Positions 25,487 through 34,290 of a DNA stretch of 64,000 bases are shown in pieces. The position numbers and the translations under genes are program-made. This DNA is from Acidaminococcaceae bacterium (GTDB lineage Bacteria > Bacillota > Negativicutes > Acidaminococcales > Acidaminococcaceae). The notes below the pieces were generated by a model, which saw only the letters and a list, made by a program, of their open reading frames with translations, had not been told where the DNA came from and made no database searches. Location of the stretch: assembly GCA_022484685.1 (NCBI GenBank), contig JAKVKY010000001.1:58635-122634 (forward strand), in the 5' to 3' direction. Each line of letters begins with the position of its first letter. Positions within the stretch are counted from its first letter, which is position 1.

Positions 25487-26109
25487 GCCTTAATCCTCCC
25501 CAGGACGGTGACACCACCTACAACCGTATCACCTTTTTTGCAGAGAATCTCTACATTTTTGGGCACGACCAGCTCGGTACTGGAACCGAACTTAATCATC
25601 CCGTAACATTCGCCCTGCGCCAGCTTATGTCCCAGGGTAACCCAGGAAACGATGCGGCGGGCCAGGATACCGGCAATCTGGATGACCAGAATTTTCATCT
25701 TGCCGTTGTCGATGCCGATGGCATGACGTTCATTTTCAAAAGTAACTTCTTTTTTGAAAGCCGGCAGATACCGGCCGCAGGTATAACGTTGGTATTTAAT
25801 CTCACCGGCCAGCGGGCTGCGGTTCACATGCACGTTGAACACGGACAGGAAAATCGTGACCTTGACGGCGTCCTCATTTAAATATTCCAGGTCATGGAAA
25901 GGCTCCACGGCCATGACGGTACCATCGGCAGGTGAATATAAGATTTTATCATCCACCACTGTCTGGCGGTCAGGGTTGCGGAAAAAATACGCAAAATACA
26001 ACATCAGGACCAGAGGCAGGATGGCCACGGGACCGGCAAAGTAAAAAACCAGCACCGTCAGCAGGGCGCTAAAAGCTATAAAGGGGTAACCTTCTTTAAC
26101 TATGTGCAT
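25483..26109 (-). CDS. psd: Phosphatidylserine decarboxylase proenzyme
   Basis: Pyruvoyl enzyme making phosphatidylethanolamine. It is the short archaeal/Firmicutes type (208 aa) with two N-terminal hydrophobic stretches, the YFFRNPDR motif, SPADGTV, and the self-cleavage site FGSSTELVVP, where the chain splits between Gly and Ser to form the pyruvoyl group. It is followed by pssA with a 4-base overlap. It is the first gene behind the promoter at 26153-26181. Confidence 0.93.
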   Translation of the reverse strand: MHIVKEGYPFIAFSALLTVLVFYFAGPVAILPLVLMLYFAYFFRNPDRQTVVDDKILYSPADGTVMAVEPFHDLEYLNEDAVKVTIFLSVFNVHVNRSPLAGEIKYQRYTCGRYLPAFKKEVTFENERHAIGIDNGKMKILVIQIAGILARRIVSWVTLGHKLAQGECYGMIKFGSSTELVVPKNVEILCKKGDTVVGGVTVLGRIKA

Positions 26110-26152
26110 CAGTCAGCCTCATTTCCTTGGGTAATCTTGTTCCTAAACTATT

Positions 26153-26181
26153 ATTATAGTATAGAATTTTAAATTTGTCTA
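26153..26181 (-). promoter_or_regulatory. Promoter for psd-pssA-glycosyltransferase
   Basis: On the minus strand TAGACA (26176-26181), a 17-base spacer and TATAAT (26153-26158) match the sigma-A consensus at 11 of 12 positions. The -35 lies on the tagA stop codon, about 45 bases ahead of psd. Confidence 0.75.
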
Positions 26182-26928
26182 ATCTTTCTTGTGTTTTGCG
26201 GTGAGAATCCTAACTACAAATTGTGGTAAGGCCAGCATCCGGGTAAAGCGGCTGGGTTGTTTCAGCAGCCGGTACAGCCACTCCAGCCGGGCTTCCTGCA
26301 TCCAGGCCGGCGCCCGCTTTACTTTCCCGGCCAGCACGTCAAAACTGCCGCCGATACCCATGCGCAGACAGGGTTGTAACTTTTCCGCCTGAGCGGCCAG
26401 CCACTTTTCCTGTTTAGGGGCGCCCAGGGCCGCGAATAAAAGTTGGGCGCCGCTGGCATTAATTGCCGCTACAATTTCCGGTACCTGCTCTTCCGTAAAA
26501 TAACCGTTATGGGTACCGGCTACTTTCAGACCGGGATAACGAACGCGTCCGGTGGCAGCAGCCGCTTCGGCAATGCCGGGCGCACCGCCAAAGAAATAGA
26601 CCGGCCAGCCCTGGTGAGCGGCCACGTCTAAGAGCCGCAGGAATAAATCATAACCAGCCACCCGTTCCGGGATGTCATAACCTAAGGTACGTCCACCCCA
26701 GACAGTGCCAGCCCCATCCGGTAAAACCAGGTCGGCTTTTGTTTGCAGCAGTTCCTTGTAGGCCGGGTCATCCTGGGCCAGCATCAGGATTTCCGCATTG
26801 GCGGTCACCACAAAAACTGGTTTCTGGGCCTGCACCGACGTTTGGATAAAGGTTATGGCCTCCTCCATCGTCAAAGGATGGACCGGAAGGTCCAGGATGG
26901 AGACAGCTTGTTTCTTCTGCATCATCAT
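26179..26928 (-). CDS. WecG/TagA/CpsF family glycosyltransferase (GT26)
   Basis: Transfers N-acetylmannosamine(-uronate) or a related sugar to an undecaprenyl-linked acceptor during surface polymer assembly. Family features are VTANAEILMLAQDDPAYKELL, LPDGAGTVWGGRTLG, VYFFGGAPGIAE and LFAALGAPKQEKWL; 249 aa is typical. It follows prfC by 15 bases. TagA, WecG and CpsF activities are not separable from sequence, and the polymer made in this organism is unknown. Confidence 0.88.
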   Translation of the reverse strand: MMMQKKQAVSILDLPVHPLTMEEAITFIQTSVQAQKPVFVVTANAEILMLAQDDPAYKELLQTKADLVLPDGAGTVWGGRTLGYDIPERVAGYDLFLRLLDVAAHQGWPVYFFGGAPGIAEAAAATGRVRYPGLKVAGTHNGYFTEEQVPEIVAAINASGAQLLFAALGAPKQEKWLAAQAEKLQPCLRMGIGGSFDVLAGKVKRAPAWMQEARLEWLYRLLKQPSRFTRMLALPQFVVRILTAKHKKD

Positions 26929-26943
26929 TCTCCGTTACAAATT

Positions 26944-28557
26944 TTAAACTTTAGCCTTGTTGCTGGGTACGGTTAAGAAAGACAAACCGCTATTTCTTTC
27001 CAGGATCCAGTTCAGGGCCCACTCATTGTTGACCAGGATCACGGGACGGTCCTGCTTGTCGTAGACCAGCATACCGTTGTCCAGGCCTTTCATAGCCTCA
27101 ATCTGTTCTTTGCTGGCGGCGTACACCCAGCGCGCTACCGTATAAGGCAGCGGTGTCATTAGCAACTGGGCGCTGTATTCATTCTGCAGCCGGTATTCCA
27201 GAACTTCCAGCTGCAGGTTGCCCACCACGCCCACGATAAAGCTTTCAATGCCCACGTCTTTTTGCTGGAACACCTGGATGGCGCCTTCCTGAGATAACTG
27301 CAGGATACCTTTTTCAAACTGCTTGCGTTTTAAGGAATCCTTCGGCTGCACCCGGGCAAAAATTTCCGGCGGGAACACGGGGAAGTCTTCAAATTTTACT
27401 TTTAAGCTCTGATCGCTGAGGCTGTCGCCGATACCCAGGGTACCGGTATCAAAGACACCGATGATGTCGCCGGGATACGCTGTTTCCACGATGGTGCGTT
27501 CCTGGGCCAGAAATTGCTGGGGCTGGGCTAACTTAATGGGCTTACCGCTTTCGTAATGGTAAACCTGCATGCCTTTCTCGAACACGCCGGAGCAGATACG
27601 CATGAAAGAGATCCGGTCCCGGTGAGCCGGGTTCATGTTGGCCTGAATCTTAAAGACAAAAGCGCTGAAAGCGGGATTGTCCGGCTGGATTAATTCGCCG
27701 TTTTGCAATTGCCGCGGCTGAGGCGCCGGTGATAATTTTAAAAAGCGTTCCAGAAATTCCTGGACGCCAAAGTTCGTCATGGCGCTGCCAAAGAACATGG
27801 GCGTCAGATTGCCTGCCAAAACTTCCTGCAGGTCAAATTCTTCCCCGGCGCCGTTTAAAAGTTCCACATCGTTGACCAGGTTCTCGTAGTCTTCAGCTTC
27901 CAACAAATTTTTAATGACGGCATCGTCCAGGGTGCCCACCGTAGTTTTAAGCTGCTTGGCGCCGTGGCTGTTATCCGCCTCGAACAGGGTTACCTTTTTG
28001 GTCATGCGGTTGTAGACGCCTTTGTAATGGCCGTCAATCCCGATAGGCCAGTCGATAGGATACACCTTGATGCCCAAAACGTTTTCCACTTCTTCCATCA
28101 GGTCGAAAGGATTGCGGCCGAAGCGGTCCAGTTTGTTAATAAAGGTAAAGATGGGCAGATGTCGGCGGTGGCAGACCCAGAATAATTTCTTGGTTTGAGG
28201 TTCCACGCCTTTGGCGGCATCAATCAGCATCACGGCACTGTCGGCTGCTATCAGGGTCCGGTAGGTATCTTCGGAGAAATCCTGATGGCCGGGGGTGTCC
28301 AGGATATTTACCCGGTAACCGTCATAGTCAAACTGCAACACGGACGAAGTGACAGAAATACCACGCTGTTTTTCAATTTCCATCCAGTCGGAGACGGCGT
28401 GTTTATTACTTTTCCTGGCTTTGACGCTGCCGGCCAGATGAATGGCGCCGCCGTACAGTAAAAGCTTTTCGGTTAAGGTGGTCTTCCCCGCATCCGGGTG
28501 TGAAATTATGGCAAAGGTACGCCGCTTAGCAATCTGTTCCTGTAAAGCTCCCATCAT
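26944..28557 (-). CDS. prfC: Peptide chain release factor 3
   Basis: GTPase that removes RF1/RF2 from the ribosome after termination. G-domain motifs are ISHPDAGKTTLTEKLL, RGISVTSSV, LDTPGHQDFSEDT and FINKLDRFGRNPFDL; a beta-barrel domain 2 and the RF3 C-terminal domain with FEDFPVFPPEIFARVQPKD follow. At 537 aa it is full length. The start overlaps the stop of the preceding zinc-ribbon-like gene (ATGATG...TGA), indicating coupled translation. Confidence 0.95.
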   Translation of the reverse strand: MMGALQEQIAKRRTFAIISHPDAGKTTLTEKLLLYGGAIHLAGSVKARKSNKHAVSDWMEIEKQRGISVTSSVLQFDYDGYRVNILDTPGHQDFSEDTYRTLIAADSAVMLIDAAKGVEPQTKKLFWVCHRRHLPIFTFINKLDRFGRNPFDLMEEVENVLGIKVYPIDWPIGIDGHYKGVYNRMTKKVTLFEADNSHGAKQLKTTVGTLDDAVIKNLLEAEDYENLVNDVELLNGAGEEFDLQEVLAGNLTPMFFGSAMTNFGVQEFLERFLKLSPAPQPRQLQNGELIQPDNPAFSAFVFKIQANMNPAHRDRISFMRICSGVFEKGMQVYHYESGKPIKLAQPQQFLAQERTIVETAYPGDIIGVFDTGTLGIGDSLSDQSLKVKFEDFPVFPPEIFARVQPKDSLKRKQFEKGILQLSQEGAIQVFQQKDVGIESFIVGVVGNLQLEVLEYRLQNEYSAQLLMTPLPYTVARWVYAASKEQIEAMKGLDNGMLVYDKQDRPVILVNNEWALNWILERNSGLSFLTVPSNKAKV

Positions 28558-29114
28558 TGACCCAGTTCCTCCTGCTGTTTTTTATAAAGCTTGTACGCTT
28601 CCTCAATCTGTTTGGCAATATACGGCGGCACCGGCTTTTCTGTTTCCAGTTCGCCTTTCATGTTAAAGCGGAAAGCCATGTCCTTGTACTCTTCCCCGCC
28701 GTAGGTGGAACAAGTAACGGTAGTGCGCATAAAACTGTCGGTGAAGAAACAATCCTTTAAAGTATGTGCCTTACGCTGCAGATCCCAGGCCTGGTAAAAC
28801 TCAAATAGCTTTTTCTGCGCCGCTTCCGGCATATCCTGTCCCGTGACCACAGTACCGTCCAGGGGGGTACAGTCCAGATGGTCGTAGGTTGTGCCGTCTT
28901 TCAGTTTCAGGGAGACGGTTAGGATATAATCTTTTTCCTGAAACCTGGCGTCGGCAATCTGCCATTTGTCCAGCCATTTTTGAATACAGTCCTGGCAGAC
29001 GAATTTAACGTCCTTGATCTCATGAGCCGTAAAGTCATCCTTATAGTACACGATATCCCGGGGGGCAAATTTCTGCCCACACAGGGAACAAACCAAAGGC
29101 AATGTTCTGATCAC
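28554..29114 (-). CDS. Hypothetical protein with two CxxC zinc-ribbon-like pairs
   Basis: Not recognised. The 186-residue soluble protein has Cys9-x2-Cys12 and Cys40-x2-Cys43, spaced like a treble-clef or zinc ribbon, followed by an alpha/beta region and a charged C-terminal helix rich in Glu/Lys. No signal peptide or membrane segment is seen. The GTG start has GGAAGG ahead. It overlaps prfC by 4 bases and lies just after the tRNA-Pro terminator. A nucleic-acid or ribosome-linked role would fit the coupling to RF3, but that is only inference from position. Confidence 0.65.
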   Translation of the reverse strand: MIRTLPLVCSLCGQKFAPRDIVYYKDDFTAHEIKDVKFVCQDCIQKWLDKWQIADARFQEKDYILTVSLKLKDGTTYDHLDCTPLDGTVVTGQDMPEAAQKKLFEFYQAWDLQRKAHTLKDCFFTDSFMRTTVTCSTYGGEEYKDMAFRFNMKGELETEKPVPPYIAKQIEEAYKLYKKQQEELGQ

Positions 29115-29149
29115 GATAATCCTTCCTATCTTCGACTTTTAACTATATG

Positions 29150-29181
29150 AAAAAAGCCTTTACGAGGCAACTCGTAAAGGC
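29150..29181 (-). terminator. Terminator of tRNA-Pro
   Basis: Perfect 11-bp stem GCCTTTACGAG/CTCGTAAAGGC (29156-29166 with 29171-29181), tetraloop and T6 on the minus strand, starting 13 bases after the tRNA 3' end. Confidence 0.93.
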
Positions 29182-29193
29182 CGATATTCAAAA

Positions 29194-29270
29194 TGGTCGG
29201 AGCGACTAGATTCGAACTAGCGACCTCTTCCACCCCAAGGAAGCGCTCTACCAAGCTGAGCCACGCCCCG
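29194..29270 (-). tRNA. tRNA-Pro (anticodon GGG)
   Basis: 77-nt cloverleaf with encoded CCA. The acceptor stem CGGGGCG pairs with CGCTCCG (one G-U). The D stem is GCTC/GAGC. Anticodon stem CTTCC/GGAAG encloses loop TTGGGGT, giving anticodon GGG (29234-29236). The T arm contains GTTCGAAT. It reads CCC/CCT codons. Own promoter and terminator flank it. Confidence 0.95.
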
Positions 29271-29282
29271 AATACCTTAGTA

Positions 29283-29311
29283 ATATTAACTTATTTTGTA
29301 CTAAAAGTCAA
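29283..29311 (-). promoter_or_regulatory. Promoter of tRNA-Pro
   Basis: On the minus strand TTGACT (29306-29311), a 17-base spacer and TAATAT (29283-29288) end 12 bases before the tRNA 5' end. Confidence 0.7.
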
Positions 29312-29339
29312 GCCCTTTATGCAAGGAAAAAAGGCTTTT

Positions 29340-30257
29340 TTAAAGAATTTTTGCGCCTGCCGTATCCAAAGTCAAAAGATGTGCGGCTGCTTTCTGTCCG
29401 TGAGCGGCAAAAGCATTGACCATGGCCTGCCCGATAGCGGCTCCGTCCTGAGCCGGATCGGCATACGCCATCAAAGTGGAACCGGCACCGCTGATAATGC
29501 AGTGGTACGCACCGGCTGACAGTCCAGCCTGAAAAACGTCTTCCATGCCGGGAATCAGATGTGCCCGGTACGGCTGGTGCAGTTTATCTTCCAGGGCCAG
29601 CGGCAGAAATTCATAACGTCCGCTCAGAAGTGCTCCCGCCAGCAAAGCGGACCGGGATTCATTAAAAACTGCATCCGGCAGCGGAATCTGGTGCGGGATG
29701 GCTTTGCGGGCCAAAGAGGTAGCCAAAGGTTTTTCCGGAACCACGGCAATAAATTGCAGCGGCTTGGCTGGCAAAAAACGCAGACAGTGCGGTACATCCT
29801 CTTCCAGGCAGCTGATGGTAAAACCGCCGTACAGGGCTGGAGCCACGTTGTCCGGATGGCCTTCAATCTTGTTGGCTACGTTTAAAAGTGCTTCCGTGGT
29901 TAAGTTAGCGCCGCTTAAGATACTGGCCGCCATGACTCCGCCCACGATGGCGGCGGAACTGCTGCCCAGACCCCGGGACATGGGAATGTCGTTGTGCATG
30001 ATCAGGCTGATGCCCACCCGCTGGCGCTGCGTGTACTGATTCCAGACGTGCAGGAAAGAGGCAAAAGCCAGGTTGCGCCCGCTGGGATGCAGCATGCCGG
30101 CGCCTTCACCTGTCACCTTCAGATGAAAGCCGAACTCCTCATCGCTCACCGCGTAGGTGAACTCATCGTAGAGCGTACAAGCCAGGCCCATGCAGTCAAA
30201 AGCCGGGCCGCAATTGGCAGAAGTCGCCGGGATCTTAATGGTAACTGATTTCCTCAT
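29340..30257 (-). CDS. thrB: Homoserine kinase
   Basis: ATP-dependent phosphorylation of homoserine on the way to threonine. GHMP kinase fold: N-terminal VTIKIPATSANCGPAFDCMG, the ATP loop SRGLGSSSAAIVGGV and C-terminal SGAGSTLMAY. Length 305 aa is usual. It lies 21 bases behind hom; threonine synthase (thrC) is separate at 60 kb. The end is followed by the tRNA-Pro promoter. Confidence 0.95.
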   Translation of the reverse strand: MRKSVTIKIPATSANCGPAFDCMGLACTLYDEFTYAVSDEEFGFHLKVTGEGAGMLHPSGRNLAFASFLHVWNQYTQRQRVGISLIMHNDIPMSRGLGSSSAAIVGGVMAASILSGANLTTEALLNVANKIEGHPDNVAPALYGGFTISCLEEDVPHCLRFLPAKPLQFIAVVPEKPLATSLARKAIPHQIPLPDAVFNESRSALLAGALLSGRYEFLPLALEDKLHQPYRAHLIPGMEDVFQAGLSAGAYHCIISGAGSTLMAYADPAQDGAAIGQAMVNAFAAHGQKAAAHLLTLDTAGAKIL

Positions 30258-30278
30258 AACATGCCTCCGGGATTGTCC

Positions 30279-31580
30279 TTAGTCAAAATTTTTATCGACA
30301 ACTCTGAGCACGCTGCAGATTTTTTTCACATTCGGCAGCGTAGCCAAAGTCTTGAGCGCCTTGTGCAAACTCTTCTCCGAAACGCCGTAAGTGATCACGA
30401 CCAGTTCGGCCAGTCCCTGCTCCACATTTTCTTTTTGCAGGACGTTTTTCAAGCTGACCGAATGGGTGCCGAACACGGTAGCGATGGTGGCCAGGACGCC
30501 GGGTTTATCTTCCACATGCAGCCTGATGTAGCACGGGGAGATAATATTTTCCGGCTGGGCCAGGCGTTTTTCTTCAAAACAGGTACAGCTGATGCGTCCG
30601 GTAGCATGGTGCTGAATGTTCCTGGCGATATCGATAATGTCGCCGCACACGGCACTGGCCGTAGGTAAACGTCCGGCACCCAGACCTACGAACATAGCCT
30701 CTCCTACCGCATCACCGGTAACGAAGATGGCATTATAGACGCCGTTGATGGCAGCCAGCGGATGATCCTGGGGCAGCATCACAGGATAGACACAGGCACT
30801 GACGCCATGTTTGGCATCATTCCTGGCTACGCCTAACAATTTAATCACATAGCCTAAATCCCGGGCGTACTCAATATCATTTTGTTCGATACTATCGATA
30901 CCTTCCACGTAAACATCGTCAATACTGATCCTGGTATTAAAAGCGATGGAAGCCAGGATGGCAATTTTCCGGGCGGCATCCAAGCCGCCCACGTCGGCGG
31001 TCGGATCCGATTCGGCATAGCCTTTGGCCTGGGCTTCCGCTAAGGCCTGCTGATAACTCATCCCTTCCTGGGTCATGCGGGTCAGCATATAGTTGGTGGT
31101 GCCGTTCACGATACCCAGGATGCTGGTAATCTTATTGGCCGCCAGACAGCTCTTTAAAGGACGGATAATGGGAATACCGCCACCCACCGCGCCCTCAAAT
31201 AAAAAGTCAGCCTGATGCGCCTCGGCAGCAGCAAAAAGTTCCTTACCGTACTTAGCCAGCACATCCTTGTTGGCAGTCACCACGCTCTTACCTTGTTCCA
31301 GGGCAGCCAGCATATATTCTTTCGCCGGATGTTCCCGGCCGATCAGTTCCACCACGATATCGATATCTTTATCCTGCAGGATGTCCTCAATCTTTTCGGT
31401 GAGGGCATAGTTTTTTAAACCGGCGGGAGCCGTAGCCAGATGGTGTACCAGGATGCGTTTAATGGTAATGGGACAACCCACCTTCTTGGCGATATCAGCC
31501 TTGTTCTTTTCCAGGACCTGTACCACACCGCCGCCTACGGTACCCACGCCTAACAAACCCACCTGAATCGCTTTTTTCAT
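30279..31580 (-). CDS. hom: Homoserine dehydrogenase
   Basis: NAD(P)H-dependent reduction of aspartate semialdehyde to homoserine. Rossmann motif VGLLGVGTVGGGVVQVL, catalytic region GIVNGTTNYMLTRM and YAESDPTADVGGLDAARKIAIL, then a C-terminal ACT domain (about residues 350-425) expected to sense threonine. It is 433 aa from ATG 31580, which has GAGGAAG ahead; the 17 codons upstream in frame run through a hairpin and are not used. Confidence 0.95.
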   Translation of the reverse strand: MKKAIQVGLLGVGTVGGGVVQVLEKNKADIAKKVGCPITIKRILVHHLATAPAGLKNYALTEKIEDILQDKDIDIVVELIGREHPAKEYMLAALEQGKSVVTANKDVLAKYGKELFAAAEAHQADFLFEGAVGGGIPIIRPLKSCLAANKITSILGIVNGTTNYMLTRMTQEGMSYQQALAEAQAKGYAESDPTADVGGLDAARKIAILASIAFNTRISIDDVYVEGIDSIEQNDIEYARDLGYVIKLLGVARNDAKHGVSACVYPVMLPQDHPLAAINGVYNAIFVTGDAVGEAMFVGLGAGRLPTASAVCGDIIDIARNIQHHATGRISCTCFEEKRLAQPENIISPCYIRLHVEDKPGVLATIATVFGTHSVSLKNVLQKENVEQGLAELVVITYGVSEKSLHKALKTLATLPNVKKICSVLRVVDKNFD

Positions 31581-31596
31581 CTTTCTTCCTCCTATT

Positions 31597-31626
31597 AAAA
31601 AAGGGCCTGCAAAAAATACAGGTCCC
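31597..31626 (-). terminator. Hairpin with U-run between the ACT gene and hom
   Basis: On the minus strand GGGACCTG and CAGGCCC (31619-31626 with 31603-31609; one unpaired base) are followed by T6, just ahead of the hom ribosome-binding site. It could end the ACT-protein transcript or act as an attenuator for hom-thrB; no leader peptide was found. Confidence 0.6.
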
Positions 31627-31639
31627 TGCAAAAATCTTC

Positions 31640-32083
31640 TTATACCTGTCCTAAAACTTCCAGGCGTTTCACACCGTCAATCATTCTCAGCTTATCCAAC
31701 AGGGCTTCCAGATCCACGGTCAGGTTGTTGGTCTCGATGGAGATGGTGGTATTAGCCACACCCTGCAGCGGAATCCCCTGATTGATGGTCATGATGCTGC
31801 CTGAATCCTGAGCGACGGTGTCCAGGACCTTGGACAAGATACCGGCTTTGTGTTCCAGGAGCAGGTACAAAGTAATGATGCGGTCCTTGCTGGCTTCATA
31901 AAAGGGTAACACATAATCCTTATATTTATAGTAAGCACTGCGGCTGAGATTCATCCGGCCCACAGCTTCGTTAATTGTCTTTGCTTCACCCCGGGCCAGA
32001 ATTTCTTTGACGCGGATGGTCTTCTTGATGGCTTCGGGAAGTATTTCTTCCCTGACAAGATAAAACTTGGTCTTCTCTGACAT
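31640..32083 (-). CDS. ACT domain-containing protein (UPF0735/PheB-like)
   Basis: 147-residue protein with an N-terminal helical/HTH-like part (VKEILARGEAKTINEAV, LSRSAYYKYKDYV) and a C-terminal ACT domain (about residues 70-145, with LEHKAGILSKVLDTVAQ and MTINQGIPLQGVANTTISI). ACT domains bind amino acids. Proteins of this family often precede hom in Firmicutes, and a role in sensing for the threonine branch is plausible but unproven. ATG 32083 has GGAGGG ahead. Confidence 0.88.
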   Translation of the reverse strand: MSEKTKFYLVREEILPEAIKKTIRVKEILARGEAKTINEAVGRMNLSRSAYYKYKDYVLPFYEASKDRIITLYLLLEHKAGILSKVLDTVAQDSGSIMTINQGIPLQGVANTTISIETNNLTVDLEALLDKLRMIDGVKRLEVLGQV

Positions 32084-32116
32084 GGCGCCCTCCTTCATTC
32101 GGTTAAGTTGTTTTTC

Positions 32117-32125
32117 ATTATAACA
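32117..32125 (-). promoter_or_regulatory. Extended -10 promoter for ACT-hom-thrB
   Basis: TGTTATAAT on the minus strand is a TGN-TATAAT extended -10; the -35 region is poor. It lies 34 bases ahead of the ACT gene. Confidence 0.55.
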
Positions 32126-32216
32126 TTGTTTTCTGGAAAAAGCCATATGTAGCAAAATATTTTCTCAAGCATTACAAAAATTATAAAAAAGCTAGCATAA
32201 AAATTAGAAATTTACA

Positions 32217-32885
32217 TTACTTGGCTGGTGGCGGTTGATGACCGGCTTTAATCTTGCTTTCCGTACCGTTCAGCAAACGGCCGATATTGTCCTTGTGTTT
32301 TAAGATGACGAACAAGGCGGCCACCACGCCGAAAATGGCATACGGCAATGGGTAACCCCAGATGAATCCCATGGCGGCGGCGCACAGTGCGCCTACGATG
32401 GAACCCAGGGAAACGTAACGGGTAATGCCGACCAGGATCACCCAGACGATAAAACCGGTTAAGGCTCCCATCGGCAACAGATAAGCAAATAAACCTAAAC
32501 CCGTGGCCACGCCTTTGCCGCCTTTAAAATGTAAAAAGAGCGAACAGTTGTGACCTAACAGGGCGCCGCAGGCAGTAACTACCATCAGCAGATGTTCCAG
32601 TTCTGCACCCGCCGCCATCCGGCCGCTGTGCAGCAGCCAGGCGGTAAGCAGTAAAGGTACGATACCTTTCAATATGTCCAGGACCAGGACGCCTAAACCC
32701 GGTACGGCCCCTACCGTCCTGAAGACGTTGGTGGCGCCGATATTACCGCTGCCATACTGGCGAATATCCATGCCGTAGGCAGCTTTCACGAGCCATAACC
32801 CGTTGGGAATACTGCCAAAAAGATAACCTAAAAGAAAAAGTCCGCAAGCTGCCAAGATCAAAATGAAGTCCCTTCCTATTTCCAC
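32217..32885 (-). CDS. plsY: Acyl-phosphate glycerol-3-phosphate acyltransferase PlsY
   Basis: Membrane enzyme for the first step of phospholipid synthesis using acyl-phosphate. PlsY motifs are GYLFGSIPNGL, YGSGNIGATNVFRTVG and HFKGGKGVATGLG, with about seven hydrophobic segments. The GTG at 32885 lacks a ribosome-binding site; a TTG at 32861 lies 7 bases after AGGAAGGGA and would give the usual short PlsY N-terminus, so the true start may be there. It follows der by 39 bases. Confidence 0.93.
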   Translation of the reverse strand: MEIGRDFILILAACGLFLLGYLFGSIPNGLWLVKAAYGMDIRQYGSGNIGATNVFRTVGAVPGLGVLVLDILKGIVPLLLTAWLLHSGRMAAGAELEHLLMVVTACGALLGHNCSLFLHFKGGKGVATGLGLFAYLLPMGALTGFIVWVILVGITRYVSLGSIVGALCAAAMGFIWGYPLPYAIFGVVAALFVILKHKDNIGRLLNGTESKIKAGHQPPPAK

Positions 32886-32924
32886 TGAAAGTTAAGCTAA
32901 GTTTTGTTGCGAAAAAATTAATGC

Positions 32925-34256
32925 TTACTCGTCTTCCTCGTTCTTCGCCCGGATGATTAAATTTAAAGGCGTACCTTCAAAGCCGAACGACTCCCGCAGT
33001 TTGTTCTCCAGATATCTCTGGTAGGAGAAGTGCATGATTTCCGGATAATTAACGAAAATTACAAAGGTGGGCGGCTTGGTTTTCACCTGGGTGGAGAATA
33101 AAATCTTGAGCCGTTTGCCCTTGTCCGTAGGCGGCGGATTAATCGCCGTGGCATCGGTGATAACCTGGTTCAGCACCGAGGTAGAAATACGCATGGCGTT
33201 TTGTTCCGCCACATATTTGATGACTTCGGGCAGACGATGGATGCGCTGCTTGGTCAAAGCCGACACATAAACCACCGGCGCGTACTGCAGGAAAACTAAT
33301 TCCTTGCGCAGCTCTTCCGTATAGCGTAAGGTGGAAGAATTGTCTTTCTTATACAGGTCCCATTTATTCACTACCAGGATAACGCCTTTACCGGCTTCAT
33401 GAACGTAGCCCACAATCTTTTTGTCCTGCTCGGTCACGCCTTCCACGGCGTCAATAACCATCAGGATCACATCGGAACGGTCCACGGCCCGGAGGGAACG
33501 AATAACGCTATACTTTTCGATTGGTTCATCAATCTTCGCTTTGCGCCGCATACCGGCGGTATCAATAAATAAATATTTTTGCTTGTCGATGGTAACAGGA
33601 GTATCGATGGCATCCCGGGTGGTACCGGCCACATCGCTGACGATGGAGCGTTCCTGGCCTACCAGACAGTTGAAGATGGAAGATTTGCCCACGTTGGGGC
33701 GGCCGATCAGGGCTACCTTAATCTCGTCTTCATCCTGCTCTTCCCCGCTGACTAAAGTTGGCGGGAACTTTTCCACTACCGCATCCAGCATATCGCCTAA
33801 GCCTAAATGGTTGGCCGCCGAAATAGGTACCGGTTCCCCGATACCCAGATTATAGAACTCAAAGACGCCCAGTTCCTGTTTGGGAGAATCCGCTTTATTC
33901 ACCACCAGCACGATGGGTTTCTTGGAACGGCGTAGGATATTTGCCACTTCCTGATCATCGCTGGTAATGCCGGTCCGGGCATCGCAGACAAACAAGATAA
34001 CGTCCGCTTCCCGGATGGCAATCTCGGCCTGTTGCCGGACCGAAACCGCAATCACATCATTATTCATGGTCTCGATACCGCCGGTATCTACCATCATGAA
34101 CTCCTTATCCAGCCATTCAGCGGTAGCGTACAGGCGGTCCCTGGTTACGCCGGGAGTATCTTCCACGATGGAGATGCGTTTGTTAGCCAATAGATTAAAT
34201 AAGGTGGATTTACCCACGTTAGGACGGCCTACGATGGCCACGATTGCTTTGCTCAT
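32925..34256 (-). CDS. der: Ribosome assembly GTPase Der (EngA)
   Basis: Double-G-domain GTPase for 50S maturation. First G domain GRPNVGKSTLFN with DTGGIE and NKAD; second GRPNVGKSSIFN (about residue 185) with DTAGMRRK and NKWD; a C-terminal KH-like domain (about residues 350-440) ends in KNEEDE. Full length at 443 aa. It lies between cobO and plsY; der followed by plsY is common in Firmicutes. Confidence 0.97.
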   Translation of the reverse strand: MSKAIVAIVGRPNVGKSTLFNLLANKRISIVEDTPGVTRDRLYATAEWLDKEFMMVDTGGIETMNNDVIAVSVRQQAEIAIREADVILFVCDARTGITSDDQEVANILRRSKKPIVLVVNKADSPKQELGVFEFYNLGIGEPVPISAANHLGLGDMLDAVVEKFPPTLVSGEEQDEDEIKVALIGRPNVGKSSIFNCLVGQERSIVSDVAGTTRDAIDTPVTIDKQKYLFIDTAGMRRKAKIDEPIEKYSVIRSLRAVDRSDVILMVIDAVEGVTEQDKKIVGYVHEAGKGVILVVNKWDLYKKDNSSTLRYTEELRKELVFLQYAPVVYVSALTKQRIHRLPEVIKYVAEQNAMRISTSVLNQVITDATAINPPPTDKGKRLKILFSTQVKTKPPTFVIFVNYPEIMHFSYQRYLENKLRESFGFEGTPLNLIIRAKNEEDE

Positions 34257-34290
34257 CTCGAAAACCTCTCAACTTTCTTCTTTACTATTC

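Noticed and set aside
29308..29340. Terminator after thrB
   Set aside because: Only a weak AT-rich pairing (AAGCC with GGCTT) overlaps the tRNA-Pro -35; not convincing enough to call.
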